Assembly (NCBI RefSeq): GCF_014697355.1
Contig: NZ_JACJRQ010000022.1
Span: forward strand, 62,001 to 126,000
Source of the DNA: Nostoc calcicola FACHB-3891
Lineage (GTDB): Bacteria; Cyanobacteriota; Cyanobacteriia; Cyanobacteriales; Nostocaceae
Reading direction: 5' to 3'
Length of the DNA stretch: 64,000 nt
Under the pieces are notes generated by a model that worked only from the letters and a program-made list of their open reading frames with translations, was not told the origin of the DNA and did not search any database. Shown here piece after piece: positions 60,676 through 64,000 of the stretch; positions within the stretch are counted from its first letter, which is position 1, and every line of letters starts with the position of its first letter. The translations under genes and the position numbers were made by a program.

Positions 60676-62067
60676 TTACGAATGATTGAGGATAGCCAAG
60701 TTTTTGCTGTAATATTCAGTTTTTGCATAGATGCTGATAATACTATCACCAACTGCAAAAAATGTACCTTGTTGCTCATTTTTAGAAAATTGTAAATTCG
60801 GATATTTGGTAGCAGCTTCTTGAGCAGTCATGGCTTTTGCTTGCATTTTTTCTGGCAATACTCCAGTACAACCAATATAAAATACCAAGGGAGAAATCTT
60901 GTCTTGGTAAATTTTTTCTGCATATTGCTCTAACTTGGCATTTGCAACGGTTAATGCTGTAACCATTTCTTCTTTATTGATTTGCTTGCTAGCTTGTTTA
61001 TCCTGCAATAACTGTGCCAAACTATCAGCACCAACTTTTGTGAGAATATCTACAACTACGCCATTCTGCTCAAGCCCAAGAAAATCATCAAAAATTGGTT
61101 TCATCAACTCGTCAACTTTTGTAATTTTGGTGCGTGATGACAGTAACCTCTCCCTAACAGCAAGATTCTCATTAAACGCCATCTCAAAACTCGCCTTGGC
61201 GATAATCTCTCCAGTATCTTTATCATAAAGACGATACATTCTGTTGAGAAATTTGTTAGCAGAAGGAAACTTGCTAAAGTTCAGAATATCTTGACTGCCA
61301 ATATCAATTTTATAGCTCAATCTTGATTCCAGAGTACCATTAACTAGAGCTTCATGAATGTCTGTGTATTCATTAGTTGTTGGAAAATTGATGTAAATAT
61401 TCTTGGATAAATAGTGCTTTTTAAATTCATCTACTTGTTCTGGTACAAATACATCTGACTCCTTTTTCAAATGAGCAGAAATAATACTAATAAGTACTTT
61501 AATTTCTGCAAGTTGATTAAATAGTCCATCAATGCTGCTGTAATGACTATCAGCAGCTACAAGTGGCAAGTTATCTAGCTGGATGGTATATTCAGCACGA
61601 AAGTCAAAATCTTTGGCATCCAACACACCTTTTTCTTTAAGCAAGTCAAAAGCTTTTTTACTACTAATTTTGACTTGTAAGGATTTAACGTTGATTTTGC
61701 CGTCACTGACAATGGTGTAATTGTTAAAGCTATTGAGGTCATTGACTAGCAAACCTGCTACTTCCAGAGTGGGGGTTTGGTCTGCTAATTTGGCAAGTTT
61801 GACTTTGCGTTTAATCAGCATGTTGATGGTAGCGGTATTGCGATTAAAGTGAAATTCGCCCATGCCAACATACTCAGCATTGTCTATATTTTCAGTTTGT
61901 AACCAAGGTTGGAGCAGTTCTCCGTTTTCGTCTCTGACGCCTTTTACACGCTTGATACTTGTTCTTTGATAATGTTCTTGCAGGTGCTTGATGTTGACGA
62001 TGATATGATTGCGATATTGTGCAAAAATTTCGATGAGTTCTACAAGAGTTGTTTTATTATTTGTCAT
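60676..62067 (-). CDS. unrecognised 463-residue protein
   Basis: I cannot assign a family. The protein is soluble and mixed alpha/beta, with no signal or membrane helix. An N-terminal helical part (NHIIVNIKHLQEHYQRTSIK) leads to a GMGEFHFNRNTATINMLIKRK region. A central, Lys-rich region follows (VKISSKKAFDLLKEKGVLDA), then MYRLYDKDTGEIIAKASFEMAF near residue 280. The C-terminal part is helical with VANAKLEQYAEKIYQDKISP and VFYIGCTGVLPEKMQAKAMT near residue 397. The codon use looks native. The upstream gap contains an ACGCAGAGACGCAGAG repeat, and the next gene on the strand is the MprF-like gene 240 bases away. An operon link is uncertain. Confidence 0.7.
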   Translation of the reverse strand: MTNNKTTLVELIEIFAQYRNHIIVNIKHLQEHYQRTSIKRVKGVRDENGELLQPWLQTENIDNAEYVGMGEFHFNRNTATINMLIKRKVKLAKLADQTPTLEVAGLLVNDLNSFNNYTIVSDGKINVKSLQVKISSKKAFDLLKEKGVLDAKDFDFRAEYTIQLDNLPLVAADSHYSSIDGLFNQLAEIKVLISIISAHLKKESDVFVPEQVDEFKKHYLSKNIYINFPTTNEYTDIHEALVNGTLESRLSYKIDIGSQDILNFSKFPSANKFLNRMYRLYDKDTGEIIAKASFEMAFNENLAVRERLLSSRTKITKVDELMKPIFDDFLGLEQNGVVVDILTKVGADSLAQLLQDKQASKQINKEEMVTALTVANAKLEQYAEKIYQDKISPLVFYIGCTGVLPEKMQAKAMTAQEAATKYPNLQFSKNEQQGTFFAVGDSIISIYAKTEYYSKNLAILNHS

Positions 62068-62309
62068 ATTTCCACCTTCTATATAAAGGTCAAGAAGCTG
62101 CTGAACCGTGGAAAATTGAAAAGTATGAAAATTTCACGCAGAGACGCAGAGTCGCAGAGAGAAAGATTGAGTTTTCTCTCTTTTGTAAAAGAGTTTGAAA
62201 ATATTTATGCTGGAATTTAGCAATGGCGGATATTCATATTTATATAGTACACTTGTATTATATAAATGTCAAGTTGGGTAGGTCTAGTCCATCGTAGACA
62301 TTGCCCTGC
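62068..62309. repeat. gap with ACGCAGAGACGCAGAG repeat
   Basis: CACGCAGAGACGCAGAGTCG near 62137 is the common dispersed repeat also related to 14433 and 14965. The rest is AT-rich and includes TATATAGTACACTTGTATTA, a short palindrome-like stretch that could be a promoter or operator for the 463-residue gene. Confidence 0.45.
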
Positions 62310-63980
62310 TTAGGCTCCGGGTTTGAAATAATCGAAGAGGCGATCGCCTGAATCAGCGCGAATTAATGCTACAACTACATCTGGTAAGGCAGCTAAACTG
62401 GGATAAACTAAATAACGCGGTTCCCAGCGGGGGTGAAACTTTTCTTTGTAGGCGTGTAATCCCTGGAAGTTGTAGAAGCGATTTAAATGCTCGTAAAGAT
62501 AGTGCAATACTTTTTCTAAACGCCGTGATTCTGGATTATCTCCAACTCCAGCTAAAGCAGAAAGACCAAAATTAAAGCTATCGTAACCATATTCTTTAAA
62601 ATGCTGGAGCAGGGAAATAAATAAAAAGTCCATTATCCCATTTTCAAGAGACGCTCGGTGTCGCATCATATCAATAGTTGCTTCGTTGAGTTGATACTCA
62701 GGGATAATATTAGCAAAAGCACCGATCTGACCTTCGGGACTATGCACTACAACAAGCTCGCACTCTCGCAGATATGCTTCATCATACCAACCTAAAGAAA
62801 AGTGTTTTTCTGAACCTTCTACCATCTTTAGCCATTCATCACTCACAGGTTTGAGTAAGTGCAATAAATCATTGTCAATTGGTGGTTGATAAAAGTTAAT
62901 TCGGTATCCTAATTTTGTTAAACGATTGATTGATGGTCTAAAGTTTTTACCAGCTTTACCTTGTAATGTAAAATTTTTCAAATCAACGATCGCTTCTTCT
63001 CCAATCTTCAGTACCTGAAATCCTAACGATTTGTAAAGTTCAACATCATCGGGTAAAGTTTGGTAAAAGGCAGGATACCAATCATTGCGTTGACAAAACT
63101 GCCAGAAAGCAACAATTGTCTCCTTGCGGTCTTCAATCGGGCCTATGGGATCTCCTAAGGCGATCGCACCTCGTCCTTTGGGAACATAAGCAATTACACT
63201 CTTACCAGCGGGACTGAAATAATAACTTTTATCATTTAAAAGTGTCAAAGCTGCTAAAGAAGAACATCCATATTGCTCGACAATTTCTTTAGCTTTTTGT
63301 TGCTCATTTGGAGTTACTAAATTACGCCAAAACACAGGTTGCAACAGCATGAACACAGCATATGTAATAGTAACTGCTGCAATAATATAGATAGAATTAG
63401 CAAAAAAATCACCAAATCGACTCTTTGGTTGCAGTCCCCAATTATCCTCGGTGAAGAACATCGCTAAAGTCTGAAGTACAGCTTCACGCCAATTGAAATT
63501 TTCGGAAAATTTGCCGTCTAACAAGTAAAATCCAATAGTTCCGTATGCCAAGATAAATAATAAAGCTCCGATAAGTACTCGCACTCCCCGTGCAATGGAA
63601 GGACGGTCTGATTGCGCTGTAAAAATATGGCGCATCAGAATTAATTGCATTAGCAAAACTCCAGATAAAAGACTTTCTTCATAGTCTAATCCCTTCAGCA
63701 AGTGGCTAAAAATAGAAATTACTAAGAGACTAATAGTAAGTAACCAAGCTATTTTTTTTCTGCGTAATAAATTAGTAGCAAGCGTGAGTAAAACAAACCC
63801 AGTTAGCGCTGCAAAAATATGACCGCTAGCACGAATTTCAAATGGTAAAAATTCCTTTAACCAGTGATTTCGCCCGTATAAATTAGGTGTCACCGCTGAT
63901 AATAAATTTACTACTCCGACTAAACCAGTAAGGAACGCTGCACTCCAAAGTCCAATTTGAGTTTTTAAATTATTTGTCAT
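62310..63980 (-). CDS. MprF-like/DUF2156 protein (phosphatidylglycerol lysyltransferase type)
   Basis: The 556-residue protein has about six membrane helices in residues 10-230 (from IGLWSAAFLTGLVGVVNLLS to IYIIAAVTITYAVFMLLQPV), then a cytosolic DUF2156 domain (about 240-545) of GNAT-like fold. The domain shows KSVIAYVPKGRGAIALGDPIGP, GKNFRPSINRLTKLGYRINF and HRASLENGIMDFLFISLLQH, the pattern of MprF C-terminal domains that transfer an amino acid from aminoacyl-tRNA to a lipid. In cyanobacteria the acceptor and amino acid are unknown, and some members only modify or sense lipids. The start lies 20 bases from the window edge. Confidence 0.85.
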   Translation of the reverse strand: MTNNLKTQIGLWSAAFLTGLVGVVNLLSAVTPNLYGRNHWLKEFLPFEIRASGHIFAALTGFVLLTLATNLLRRKKIAWLLTISLLVISIFSHLLKGLDYEESLLSGVLLMQLILMRHIFTAQSDRPSIARGVRVLIGALLFILAYGTIGFYLLDGKFSENFNWREAVLQTLAMFFTEDNWGLQPKSRFGDFFANSIYIIAAVTITYAVFMLLQPVFWRNLVTPNEQQKAKEIVEQYGCSSLAALTLLNDKSYYFSPAGKSVIAYVPKGRGAIALGDPIGPIEDRKETIVAFWQFCQRNDWYPAFYQTLPDDVELYKSLGFQVLKIGEEAIVDLKNFTLQGKAGKNFRPSINRLTKLGYRINFYQPPIDNDLLHLLKPVSDEWLKMVEGSEKHFSLGWYDEAYLRECELVVVHSPEGQIGAFANIIPEYQLNEATIDMMRHRASLENGIMDFLFISLLQHFKEYGYDSFNFGLSALAGVGDNPESRRLEKVLHYLYEHLNRFYNFQGLHAYKEKFHPRWEPRYLVYPSLAALPDVVVALIRADSGDRLFDYFKPGA

Positions 63981-64000
63981 TTTTTATCATTTGTCATTGG

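Noticed and set aside
1-64000. tRNA, rRNA or other structured RNA genes
   Set aside because: No cloverleaf with a TTCGA-type T-arm or conserved rRNA segment was noticed by eye in any gap. A covariance-model scan would be needed to exclude small RNAs.

Overview
The window comes from a filamentous, probably heterocyst-forming cyanobacterium of the Nostoc/Anabaena type. It carries genes for oxygenic photosynthesis (chlB, psaI, psbEFLJ, ycf37, ycf48, rubA, raf1, menG, ndhCKJ) and has many HIP1 octamers (GCGATCGC). It is also dense in tandem heptamer-type repeats (AACTCCT, GGGGAGATGA, CCAATGA types) and small palindromic elements, as is usual in Nostocales. I found no rRNA, tRNA, CRISPR array or complete insertion sequence.

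Layout. 1-6.3 kb: a solute-binding protein, a short-chain dehydrogenase, a Uma2 gene beside a truncated copy of itself, chlB and a third Uma2 gene. 6.3-14.2 kb, all minus strand: cyclophilin, copper amine oxidase, ycf37, an amino-acid-type binding protein joined to rpmI-rplT, and a UvrD-type helicase. 14.2-19.3 kb: a repeat-rich accessory stretch with a VWA/MIDAS protein, a small membrane protein and an overlapping DUF6745-type gene pair. 19.3-25.2 kb: raf1, a REC-GAF regulator, menG, a DUF445 protein and a GT2 glycosyltransferase. 25.2-31.4 kb: two tandem Tat-exported PhoX-like phosphatases, each with a candidate PHO box upstream. 31.4-42.1 kb: a PEP-CTERM protein, argG, DedA, a STAS protein, rpsF, an FAH-family enzyme, Tic20 and a long low-complexity protein. 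42.3-47.2 kb: psaI facing rubA-ycf48-psbE-F-L-J, and the divergent ndhC-K-J operon. 47.4-56.6 kb: a caspase-like gene remnant, recG, a coiled-coil protein, tsf, rpsB, a TerB-like acidic protein and an alpha/beta hydrolase. 57-64 kb: a GH13 amylase with CBM20, an SLH protein, an unknown 463-residue protein and an MprF/DUF2156 protein.

The photosynthesis genes form the functional core. rubA, ycf48 and psbEFLJ make and assemble the photosystem II reaction centre with cytochrome b559. ycf37 and psaI serve photosystem I, ndhCKJ encode part of the NDH-1 matrix/membrane junction, chlB makes chlorophyll in the dark, menG finishes phylloquinone and raf1 assembles Rubisco.

The least explained part of the window is its repeat content. 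At least four different terminal-inverted-repeat shells, about 75-135 bp long, carry a small set of shared palindromic cores. Tandem repeats have been written in frame into at least four proteins, including RecG and a UvrD-type helicase. Protein calls rest on recognised motifs and remembered family features, not on database searches.
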